This document shows positions 7,761 to 13,634 of a DNA stretch of 24,586 bases, piece by piece. The translations under genes and the position numbers were made by a program. This DNA comes from an uncultured Actinomyces sp. (GTDB taxonomy: Bacteria; Actinomycetota; Actinomycetes; Actinomycetales; Actinomycetaceae): positions 1 through 24,586 of the forward strand of contig CAJZDJ010000020.1 in the NCBI GenBank assembly GCA_915063485.1. The letters are read 5' to 3'. The notes beneath the pieces are model-generated. The model was given only the letters and a program-made list of their open reading frames with translations, ran no database searches and had not been told where the DNA came from. Every line of letters starts with the position of its first letter. Position 1 is the first letter of the stretch.

Positions 7761-8600
7761 ATGATGCGTCGTATACTCAATGTGCTAATGGCACTTAGCT
7801 TATTAGGCACGTGTGCAGTTTTTATGCCAGCCGTATCTGCAGCAGATACGGAGCTAACCGTCGCCTACGTTTACAAGCTGTTCCCTGACGGTTACACCCT
7901 AGAAGGTGTGCAGGTGATCGGCTCTGGTGTAACCAAAGAAAACTGCACTAAAACTAACACTGCGAGTCTTTTCCAAGTTGAGTATGGCCAGGAGCAAGAC
8001 CAGACTTTCTGCACCATCACCCGGGAAATTTTACCCAGTGACTCGCAAGCAATTAAGTTAACTCCGCTGGGTGACGATAAGTACTCTTTATCTTTTAAGA
8101 GCCTAGATGTGCAGTATCTGGAAACGGCTAAAAAATATTTCCCAGACTACACGCTTACCACTAAATACGTGACGCTAAGCCTGCCGCAAGGTTCTAGTCT
8201 AGATACCAAAACCTATGACTATACGCGTCCAATCCTTAACAACACCTTCATCGAATACGACTGGGCTATCTCTACCCCTAATGTGGAGGCTTCGGGAACC
8301 GTAAAACTAGACGCTACCGCCGCCACCTACTTCCGCGTATATGGGGGTGACTCCCCAACACCTACCCCTAGCGCAAGCAGCTATGCTACAACTGAGTCTG
8401 CTACACCAACACTCACTACTAGCGCAGCACAGTCTACTTCTTCCACTAAAGACAACACTGTCATGTATGTGTTGATAGCCGTTGTTGCGATTGGGGTAAT
8501 TGCTGCAGTGTTGTGCGCGGTTCTTATTGCGCGTAAAAACAAGGCAACCAAAGCGGTTATGCCGTCGCCTGGTTACCCGAATTACCCGCCGCGCGTGTAG
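7761..8600 (+). CDS. Family A secreted/membrane protein with short tail
   Basis: 279 aa. Two consecutive ATGs (7761, 7764) follow AGGA at 7751-7754. The second gives the MRR start of its paralogs, the first gives better spacing. Signal peptide to about residue 28 (VSAAD). The ectodomain has Cys62 and Cys84 and family blocks PDGYTLEGV, KLTPLGDDKYSLSF, TLSLPQGS, YDW and ASGTVKLDATAA. It shares AKKYFPDYT with the gene at 11229 (LKKYYPDFT), so these two form a subfamily. A Thr/Ser/Pro stalk precedes KDNTVMY and the helix (233-257), then ARKNK. The cytoplasmic tail is reduced to about 20 residues ending SPGYPNYPPRV, a remnant of the family's terminal NYP motif. It probably heads the unit that continues into the family B genes. 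Confidence 0.88.
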   Translation: MMRRILNVLMALSLLGTCAVFMPAVSAADTELTVAYVYKLFPDGYTLEGVQVIGSGVTKENCTKTNTASLFQVEYGQEQDQTFCTITREILPSDSQAIKLTPLGDDKYSLSFKSLDVQYLETAKKYFPDYTLTTKYVTLSLPQGSSLDTKTYDYTRPILNNTFIEYDWAISTPNVEASGTVKLDATAATYFRVYGGDSPTPTPSASSYATTESATPTLTTSAAQSTSSTKDNTVMYVLIAVVAIGVIAAVLCAVLIARKNKATKAVMPSPGYPNYPPRV

Positions 8601-8609
8601 CCACTGACA

Positions 8610-8651
8610 GTTAGGTTGAGCCTGGCTATCTGGTCAGGCGCGACCTCTAAC
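8610..8651 (+). terminator. Imperfect hairpin between the genes at 7761 and 8679
   Basis: GTTAGGT (8610-8616) can pair with ACCTCTAAC (8643-8651) with a 2-base bulge, and an inner GCCTG/CAGGC pair extends it. It is weaker than the other hairpins of the array, so read-through is likely. Confidence 0.35.
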
Positions 8652-8678
8652 TAAATCACTACTACCTCAGGAATAGCC

Positions 8679-9647
8679 GTGAGCACATTTTTGCCCATAT
8701 CTGCAGCTAAATTAAATAAGCCGCTTCGCAAACACGCTTTGCTAGCTTTGGCCACTGCTGCAGCCGTGTGCCTGTGTGTGCCTAGCGCCGGCGCCAGCGT
8801 TGTACGCACTGCTGTCAGCTCAATTTCAAGCAGCTCAGTAAGCAGTAGCCAGTCAAGTTCTAGCTTAACCACAGCAATTGGCCGTAGCGTGGCTCCGGCA
8901 CGCCGTGGGAGCAGCAGCGGAGGTTCAAGCGGACGCAGTTCCTCTAGTTCTTCTTCACGTCGCAGTTCCAGTTCTGGGCGCTCAAGCTCTCGCTCTAGCG
9001 GCTCGCGCTCTGGAAGTTCAAGTTCTGGACGCTCTAGCTCCAGAAGTTCTTCAGGTCGCAGCTCAAAAAGTTCCAGTTCAGGGGCTTCGCGTCGCAGTTC
9101 CAGTTCTGGGCGTTCGAGCTCTCGCTCCGCAAACTCCAGCTCCAGCTCCAAGCGTTCCAATTCGCGCAGTTACTCTGGAAATTCCAGCTCGCGTGGATAT
9201 TCGGGGTCTAACTCTGGCAGCTCTAGTTCGCAGGGGTACTCTGGTAACTCCGGTTCTCAGAGCTACTCGGGGTCTAATTCCGGCGGCTCCAGCTCACGCG
9301 GCTATTCCGATCCTTACTCAAGCAACTCAGGATCTCAGGGGTACTCAAACTACTACTCCGACAATTCCAACTCGCAGGGTTATTCAAACTCGCGCTCAGG
9401 CAATTCCAACTCGCAAGGTTATTCAAACTCGCGCTCAGGTAGCTCTAATTACTACAACCGCTACGGCAACAATTACTATAACAACTATTACTATGACGAC
9501 TACGACGACTACTACAATTACGACCGCTATGACGACAGCGAGGGACTAGGAATCGAATTTTCAAAGCGCACGACTTTAATCATATTGGCTGTATTAGTAG
9601 GTTTAGTAGTAGTGGGTGGCACGCTTAAAGCAATGAGCGAAGCCTAG
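8679..9647 (+). CDS. Family B membrane protein with Ser-Arg-rich and Tyr-rich ectodomain
   Basis: 322 aa. GTG start 6 bases after CAGGA; the same leader sequence precedes the paralog at 10232. The signal peptide ends SAGA/S near residue 39, with the family's CLC motif just before. Residues 77-165 are SR-rich (RSSSSG, SRRSSSS repeats). Residues 166-256 are SGYS/SQGYS repeats, including a 39-bp DNA duplication. Residues 257-287 are almost only Tyr, Asn and Asp (NNYYNNYYYDDYDDYYNY). A membrane helix (299-314) lies close to the C-terminus, leaving only KAMSEA beyond it. Unlike the gene at 6661, nearly all low-complexity sequence should therefore be outside the cell, tethered by the C-terminal helix. 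Extracellular Ser and Tyr could be glycosylated or cross-linked (speculation). Function is unknown. Confidence 0.83.
   Translation: MSTFLPISAAKLNKPLRKHALLALATAAAVCLCVPSAGASVVRTAVSSISSSSVSSSQSSSSLTTAIGRSVAPARRGSSSGGSSGRSSSSSSSRRSSSSGRSSSRSSGSRSGSSSSGRSSSRSSSGRSSKSSSSGASRRSSSSGRSSSRSANSSSSSKRSNSRSYSGNSSSRGYSGSNSGSSSSQGYSGNSGSQSYSGSNSGGSSSRGYSDPYSSNSGSQGYSNYYSDNSNSQGYSNSRSGNSNSQGYSNSRSGSSNYYNRYGNNYYNNYYYDDYDDYYNYDRYDDSEGLGIEFSKRTTLIILAVLVGLVVVGGTLKAMSEA
8727..8854 (+). repeat. 128-bp family B duplicate, copy 1
   Basis: Covers the signal peptide and start of the mature protein (RKHALLALATAAAVCLC... to SSSVSSSQS). Copies 2 (9697-9824) and 3 (10280-10407) match it closely at the DNA level, including many silent positions, so the three genes arose by recent duplication or are homogenised by gene conversion. 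Confidence 0.8.
9363..9440 (+). repeat. 39-bp tandem duplication in the SGYS region
   Basis: Copies at 9363-9401 and 9402-9440 differ at two bases (G/A in the QG codons and the last base). Each encodes NSNSQGYSNSRSG. This indicates recent slippage in the coding sequence. Confidence 0.85.
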
Positions 9648-9687
9648 CCATAATTTTTCGGACGAAAATATCTACAGATATTTAAAT

Positions 9688-10113
9688 ATGCAATTTCGTA
9701 AGCATGCGTTTTTAGCTTTGGCCACTGCCGCAGCTGTGTGCCTGTGCGCGCCTAGCGCTGGTGCCAGTGTTGTACGCACTGCTGTCAGCTCAATTTCAAG
9801 CGGCTCAGTAAGCAGTAGCCAGCCAACTTCTGTTACGACCACAGCTATTGGTCATAACAGGGTCCCTACACGAGGTGGTCACGGTGGCGGTCACGGCGGT
9901 GGCCACAGTGGTGGGCACAGCTCAGGGCACTCCAGATCAGGTTCTTCTGAGCAAGGACACTCCAACTCAGGTTACGTAGGCTCTAGTTACAGCAGCTACT
10001 CTGATGACAATGACTCTAAAGCAACAGATGAGCTTGAGGCTCTTGGGCTTCTTACCGTAGGTGGATTAGGGCTGTATTGCTTAGTTAAGGAAGATGAAAC
10101 CGAAATCATCTAA
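9688..10113 (+). CDS. Small family B protein with Gly-His repeats
   Basis: 141 aa. The family signal peptide (RKHAFLALATAAAVCLCAPSAGAS) is shared with neighbours, but the start is shorter: MQFRKHA aligns inside the paralogs' N-terminus (LNKPLRKHA), and no Shine-Dalgarno is visible before ATG 9688. Residues 63-92 carry GGHGGGHGGGHSGGHSSGHS, with six His spaced mostly every four residues, a pattern that often binds transition metals. A Ser/Tyr/Asp segment follows, then a weakly hydrophobic helix (about 117-133) and an acidic end KEDETEII. The usual SR and Tyr-rich expansions are missing. It lies 40 bases after the previous gene, so translation may depend on transcript read-through. It could be a degenerating duplicate or a specialised metal-binding member. 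Confidence 0.7.
   Translation: MQFRKHAFLALATAAAVCLCAPSAGASVVRTAVSSISSGSVSSSQPTSVTTTAIGHNRVPTRGGHGGGHGGGHSGGHSSGHSRSGSSEQGHSNSGYVGSSYSSYSDDNDSKATDELEALGLLTVGGLGLYCLVKEDETEII
9697..9824 (+). repeat. 128-bp family B duplicate, copy 2
   Basis: Matches 8727-8854 almost base for base from the RKHA codons to the SSQ codons. The upstream leader and GTG start of copies 1 and 3 are not conserved here. Confidence 0.8.
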
Positions 10114-10140
10114 AAATCTGAGGCAATATCATTGCGGTAA

Positions 10141-10154
10141 GGGGATAATTCCCC
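10141..10154 (+). terminator. Small hairpin GGGGA-taat-TCCCC
   Basis: A 5-bp stem 27 bases after the stop of the gene at 9688, without a T-run. It may be a weak terminator or pause site. The rest of the 118-base gap holds no other clear signal apart from the conserved leader (ACTACCTCAGGAATA) of the next gene. Confidence 0.3.
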
Positions 10155-10231
10155 GATGCCCACCTCTAGAGCAACGGTTATTCTGATTAGGAACTAGTTT
10201 TAACTACATCAGCACTACCTCAGGAATAACC

Positions 10232-11146
10232 GTGAGCGTGTTTTCACCTCTTTCTGCCACTAAATTAAATACGCACCTTCGCAAACATGCTTTACTGGCT
10301 TTGGCCACTATCGCAGCCGCATGCCTGTGCGCGCCTAGCGCTGGCGCCAGTGGTGTACGCAGTTCTATTACCCCAATCTCAAGCAGCTCAGTGAGCGGCA
10401 GCCAATCAACTTCTGGCGCAGCCACAACGGGGCGTAATGCGGTCCCGGCAGGCCGTGGAGGCAACAGCGGAGGTTCAAGCGGACGCAGTTCCTCTGGTTC
10501 TTCCTCGCGTCGTTCAAGTTCCAGCGGTTCTGGCTCTTCCTCGCGTCGTTCAAGTTCTGGGGGCTCTAATTCCAGCGGTTCTGGTTCTTCTTCACGACGT
10601 AACTCTTGGTTGGGGCGTTCTAGCTCTCGTTCAGGCAGTTCTAATTACTACAACCGCTATTACAACAATTACGACAGCGATCACTCCTACGACGACCCTA
10701 ACAATGACACCTATGGAGATCCGTCTTACGACGATTCGACCAGCGATAATAGTTACAGTAGCCAGTCTTACGATAATTCCGACTACAGCCAGGAACAGCA
10801 AGACATGGATTCTAGGTTCCTACCTCTTGCCGTAATTATAGTCTTCGTTGCAACAGGCATGTTTTTAATTATGATAGCTGGAAATTCGAAAGACTCAGCT
10901 CGTAAACCTCAGCCTAGGTTTAATGCATCACCCATGAGCTGGCTATCGGGCACGGACAACGTTAGCAACTACTACGACATTAGCGACGACGATACCAGCT
11001 ACGATAGCGACAGCGGTGACTACAACAGCAGCGACGACGATAGTTACGACTGCGACAGCGGCGACTACGACTATAGCGATGACAATAGTTACGATAGTGG
11101 CAGCGACAGCAGTTGCGACAATGATAATAGCTTCTTTGACTGGTGA
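10232..11146 (+). CDS. Family B membrane protein with SR/Tyr-Asp ectodomain and acidic Asp-Ser-Tyr tail
   Basis: 304 aa. GTG start 5 bases after CAGGAA, with a leader nearly identical to that of the gene at 8679. Signal peptide to SAGA/S (about 39). Residues 75-135 are SR/GS-rich. SSNYYNRYYNNY (137-147) is shared with the gene at 8679, followed by an Asp/Tyr/Ser region to 190. The membrane helix (195-217) is followed by NSKDSARK, predicting a cytoplasmic tail. That tail (244-300) is extremely acidic, built of units such as YDSDSGDYNSSDDD, and ends FFDW. Such Asp/Ser runs may bind divalent cations or basic partners; the basic RGG/SR segments of the sister proteins are predicted to lie on the opposite face of the membrane. 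Function is unknown. Confidence 0.83.
   Translation: MSVFSPLSATKLNTHLRKHALLALATIAAACLCAPSAGASGVRSSITPISSSSVSGSQSTSGAATTGRNAVPAGRGGNSGGSSGRSSSGSSSRRSSSSGSGSSSRRSSSGGSNSSGSGSSSRRNSWLGRSSSRSGSSNYYNRYYNNYDSDHSYDDPNNDTYGDPSYDDSTSDNSYSSQSYDNSDYSQEQQDMDSRFLPLAVIIVFVATGMFLIMIAGNSKDSARKPQPRFNASPMSWLSGTDNVSNYYDISDDDTSYDSDSGDYNSSDDDSYDCDSGDYDYSDDNSYDSGSDSSCDNDNSFFDW
10280..10407 (+). repeat. 128-bp family B duplicate, copy 3
   Basis: Same segment as 8727-8854 and 9697-9824, somewhat more diverged. The similarity to copy 1 also extends upstream through the ribosome binding site and downstream into the first SR codons (GGAGGTTCAAGCGGACGCAG). Confidence 0.75.
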
Positions 11147-11169
11147 CATCACCGCAGGTAACTAACACT

Positions 11170-11201
11170 CGGCTATAGCAGCTATACTGCTGCTATAGCC
11201 G
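11170..11201 (+). terminator. Strong intrinsic terminator
   Basis: CGGCTATAGCAGC (11170-11182) and GCTGCTATAGCCG (11189-11201) form a perfect 13-bp stem with a 6-base loop, followed by ACTTTTCT. This is the best Rho-independent terminator of the window and ends the family B unit. Confidence 0.88.
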
Positions 11202-11228
11202 ACTTTTCTATATTTACCGAGGATACTC

Positions 11229-12029
11229 ATGCGCCGCTTATTTAGTGCACTCATGACCATAGCGCTACTAGGGGTAACAGCCGCCATAATGCCTCCCACA
11301 ACCGCCTCTGAACACACACGAACCCCAAATTTTAGCTATGTGTTACTAGACAACGGCAGCACTATCGAGACCATAGGGGTTAGTGGAGAGCATGTCACTG
11401 AAGATAATTGCGTTCAGAAACATCGCAACTATAAAGCCTTATATTCATCGACTAAAGGATACGGTAGCGACACTGGAGGCATTTGCATAATCCAAGGGCA
11501 TTTTAAGGCAAACCAATCTGCGGTATTCAAGCTAACCCCTAAGGGTAATAACCTATACTCGGTCCGTCTGGAAAACCCAACTTCGCACTCTCTAGAATTC
11601 CTGAAAAAATATTATCCGGATTTTACCCCCTCCGCAGAATGGATGAGGGTAGAGCTACCAGTCAAATCCACCGTTACTTTTGGCTTAACTACCGATAACG
11701 GGGCTCCAGGAACTGGATACAACAGAGAAAAAGAAGTCGACAAAGACAGAGTCACCTACCTCATGAAAGCCACTATGCCAGACGGTGTGGTGCAAGGGAC
11801 TGTAGAGCTAAATAGCGAGGCTGCCAGCTACTTCCCTGGCGCAACCACCTCAAGTCCTGTATCAAGTCCCGCTAAGGCTGACACCATCCAGGATCTAGTA
11901 ACCGCAGGCATTATTGTCATCATCGCAATTATTTTGGCTGCGGCAACGCTAGTGTTCATCTTGCTCAAACGCAAGACTGCCTCAGCCACTGCTGGCACCA
12001 CCTCCACAGACTCGCCAGCTAGCCGCTAG
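11229..12029 (+). CDS. Family A secreted/membrane protein, last of the array
   Basis: 266 aa. ATG start 5 bases after AGGA (11220-11223), just behind the terminator, so it needs its own promoter (a TATATT at 11209-11214 is possible). Signal peptide MRRLFSALMTIALL...TTAS. The ectodomain has Cys61 and Cys86 and family blocks LDNGSTIETIGVSG, KLTPKGNNLYSV, LKKYYPDFT, VELPVKS and VQGTVELNSEAASYF. It is closest to the gene at 7761. The stalk is short, the DNTxLY junction is replaced by ADTIQDL, and the helix (223-247) is followed by KRK. The cytoplasmic tail is only about 18 residues of Thr/Ser/Ala. It is the most reduced member. Function is unknown. Confidence 0.87.
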   Translation: MRRLFSALMTIALLGVTAAIMPPTTASEHTRTPNFSYVLLDNGSTIETIGVSGEHVTEDNCVQKHRNYKALYSSTKGYGSDTGGICIIQGHFKANQSAVFKLTPKGNNLYSVRLENPTSHSLEFLKKYYPDFTPSAEWMRVELPVKSTVTFGLTTDNGAPGTGYNREKEVDKDRVTYLMKATMPDGVVQGTVELNSEAASYFPGATTSSPVSSPAKADTIQDLVTAGIIVIIAIILAAATLVFILLKRKTASATAGTTSTDSPASR

Positions 12030-12071
12030 AGTGATCCTTCGTACTTTGCAAGCTTACATCCTTGACGTACT

Positions 12072-12098
12072 CGCGTTATGCTTAAGACAATTAACGCG
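12072..12098. promoter_or_regulatory. Inverted repeat CGCGTTA...TAACGCG upstream of metX
   Basis: Perfect 7-bp arms (12072-12078 and 12092-12098) are separated by 13 bases. A TTGACG (12062-12067) lies just before and could be a -35 element, with only a weak -10 inside the repeat. The placement fits an operator over the metX promoter. This is inference. Confidence 0.4.
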
Positions 12099-12123
12099 GT
12101 ATTGGACGTAATTGGAGATAACT

Positions 12124-12243
12124 GTGACGCAAGTAGCTAGCTCAACCCAGGGGCTGATGTGCCCTGGCTTTGTGCTACCTACTCTTCGTTTCGCCGTCCT
12201 ACCTCTACTACCCCTCATGGGACGAATGCCGAACGCTCGCTGA
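12124..12243 (+). CDS. Possible 39-aa leader peptide upstream of metX
   Basis: GTG 12124 follows GGAG (spacing about 7) and opens a frame of 39 codons ending TGA 12241-12243. Besides the start, the peptide has Met at codons 12, 33 and 36 (LMCPGFV, PLMGRMPNAR). The last Met codons fall just before a 9-bp hairpin whose left arm abuts the stop codon. That is the geometry expected of an amino-acid-sensing attenuator in front of a methionine biosynthesis gene. The Met density is modest and there is no dense Met run, so this remains a hypothesis. An uncharacterised small ORF or plain 5' UTR are the alternatives. Confidence 0.4.
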   Translation: MTQVASSTQGLMCPGFVLPTLRFAVLPLLPLMGRMPNAR

Positions 12244-12271
12244 GCCGCATCTGCGTGCCTTGGCGAGCGTT
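12232..12271 (+). promoter_or_regulatory. Candidate attenuator hairpin before metX
   Basis: AACGCTCGC (12232-12240) pairs perfectly with GCGAGCGTT (12263-12271). An inner CGCA/TGCG stem can form in the loop. A short T-run (TAATTTT) follows about 12 bases later, 40 bases before the metX start. The 294-base gap between the array and metX holds this, the leader ORF, the inverted repeat, and a small CCAGGG/CCCTGG hairpin at 12147-12167. Confidence 0.5.
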
Positions 12272-12323
12272 ATCGCATCTGTAATTTTGCGCCTCTGCGC
12301 GCCCAGATTTAGAAGGCATTCCC

Positions 12324-13490
12324 ATGAACCACAACCGTCAGCTTCCGCCTGCCCCCGTATCCGGCGCTTGGAAAATCACCGACCCACGTGCTTGTCGTAG
12401 CTTCGCTAATGTGGGCGATTTGCGCCTCGAAAATGACTCTATTTTGCCGGCAATTACGCTCGCTTATGAGACTTGGGGCGAGCTTAACGAAGACCGCTCC
12501 AACGCCATTTTGATTGAGCATGCCCTCACCGGCGACGCCCATGTTATTGGTGAGGCTGAGCCTGGTCAGGCTACTGCCGGTTGGTGGTCGCAGGTGGTGG
12601 GCCCGGATTTGGCTATCGACACTAACCGCTACTTTGTGGTTGCCATTAACGTGCTAGGTGGCTGTCAAGGCTCTACCGGCCCGGCTTCTATTGCTCAGGA
12701 CGGCACCCCTTACGGCTCGCGTTTCCCGGTAATTTCCACCCGCGACCAGGTACGCGCAGAGGCTCGCCTGGCGGATCTGTTGGGGATTGAACGCTGGAAC
12801 ACGGTTGTGGGGGCCTCGCTCGGAGGTCACCGCGCTATCGAGTGGGCCACCATGTATCCGGGGCGCGTGGAGCGCCTGGTTATGGTTGCTTCAGGCGCGC
12901 AAACTACCGCTGAGCAGGCGGCTTGGGCCCACACTCAGATTCGTGCGGTGCAGCTTGATCCGCACTGGAATGGCGGGGATTATTACGACGACGCCGTCGG
13001 CCCGGTAGCGGGGCTGGCACTAGCCCGTCAGATCGCCCACACCACCTACCGTTGTCCCAATGAGCTCGATGAGCGTTTTGGGCGCCTGCCGCAAAACGCT
13101 GAGGATCCGCTAACCGGCGGACGCCTGGCGGTGGAGTCTTACCTGGATTATCACGGCGAAAAGTTGGTGCGTCGTTTCGACGCGGGCTCTTATGTGGCCC
13201 TGTGTCGCACCATGATCAGCCACAATGTGGGGCGTGAACGCGGCGGGCTGCGTTCAGCGCTGCGCAAGATCACCGCTAAAACGCTGTGTATTGCGGTAGA
13301 CAGTGACCGTCTTTTCTTCCCCGCCCAGGTTAAGCGCATGGCTAGTTTGGTGCCCAACGCCAGCTACGCCCTGATTCACTCTGCTCACGGCCACGACGGC
13401 TTCTTGATCGAGTTTGATCAGGTCAACGAGCTGCTTGCAGATTTTTTAGATTCCGGGGCACGTCAGGATCTAAGCTACTGGGCTAGCTAA
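12324..13490 (+). CDS. metX: Homoserine O-acyltransferase (acetyltransferase type)
   Basis: 388 aa, usual length for the family. ATG start 7 bases after AGAAGG. MetX transfers an acyl group from CoA to the hydroxyl of L-homoserine, the first committed step of methionine synthesis, in the cytoplasm. It has the alpha/beta-hydrolase fold. The oxyanion-loop region is HALTG (66-70), the nucleophile elbow GASLGGHRAIEWA gives Ser165, and the other triad residues are Asp328 (DSDRLFFP) and His357 (HGHDGFL). INVLGGCQGSTGP and SHNVGRERGG are typical family blocks. The elbow is GASLGG rather than the commoner GGSMGG. Whether it uses acetyl- or succinyl-CoA cannot be read with certainty. It is monocistronic, with a long leader upstream and a shared terminator downstream. 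Confidence 0.95.
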   Translation: MNHNRQLPPAPVSGAWKITDPRACRSFANVGDLRLENDSILPAITLAYETWGELNEDRSNAILIEHALTGDAHVIGEAEPGQATAGWWSQVVGPDLAIDTNRYFVVAINVLGGCQGSTGPASIAQDGTPYGSRFPVISTRDQVRAEARLADLLGIERWNTVVGASLGGHRAIEWATMYPGRVERLVMVASGAQTTAEQAAWAHTQIRAVQLDPHWNGGDYYDDAVGPVAGLALARQIAHTTYRCPNELDERFGRLPQNAEDPLTGGRLAVESYLDYHGEKLVRRFDAGSYVALCRTMISHNVGRERGGLRSALRKITAKTLCIAVDSDRLFFPAQVKRMASLVPNASYALIHSAHGHDGFLIEFDQVNELLADFLDSGARQDLSYWAS

Positions 13491-13519
13491 CTCCCGCTGG
13501 CCACAAGGGCCAACGGGAG
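13491..13519. terminator. Bidirectional hairpin between convergent metX and amylase
   Basis: CTCCCG-c-TGGCC (13491-13502) pairs with GGCCA-a-CGGGAG (13508-13519) with a single mismatch and a 5-base loop. It starts directly after the metX stop codon. Confidence 0.7.
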
Positions 13520-13634
13520 CTTGCGCCGTCGAGCGCCAGTAGGGGGCGCCGTCGAACCCATAACAGAGGGGGCGGCGTAGAGCCTAACCGAGAGGCGGCG
13601 TCGCACTGCGACGTCAGCACTGCGCCGTCGGCAC
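13520..13634. repeat. Cluster of short GCGCCGTCG-type repeats
   Basis: GCGCCGTCG occurs at 13523-13531, 13546-13554 and 13622-13630. Related GGCGGCGT units lie in between (near 13570 and 13591). Similar GACGCCGTCG or CGGCGTCGG strings recur in other intergenic DNA of the window (about 16354, 19290 and 21645). The function is unknown. It could be a dispersed short repeat or part of the convergent 3' ends. Confidence 0.45.

Noticed and set aside
8731..8830. Lipoprotein signal (CLC motif) in family B proteins
   Set aside because: The residue before each Cys is Val/Ala or Leu without a proper lipobox pattern, while a signal peptidase I site (SAGA/S) follows directly.
8651..9160. 169-codon Glu/Leu/Arg-rich frame on the - strand
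   Set aside because: It mirrors the Ser/Arg codons of the family B gene at 8679; such repeats create long open antisense frames by composition alone.
12124..12271. SAM riboswitch upstream of metX
   Set aside because: No conserved SAM-I/IV or SAM-II core sequence could be found; only a leader frame and simple hairpins are visible.
12170..12400. 76-codon frame across the metX start
   Set aside because: It overlaps the metX N-terminus in another frame and has no coding features.
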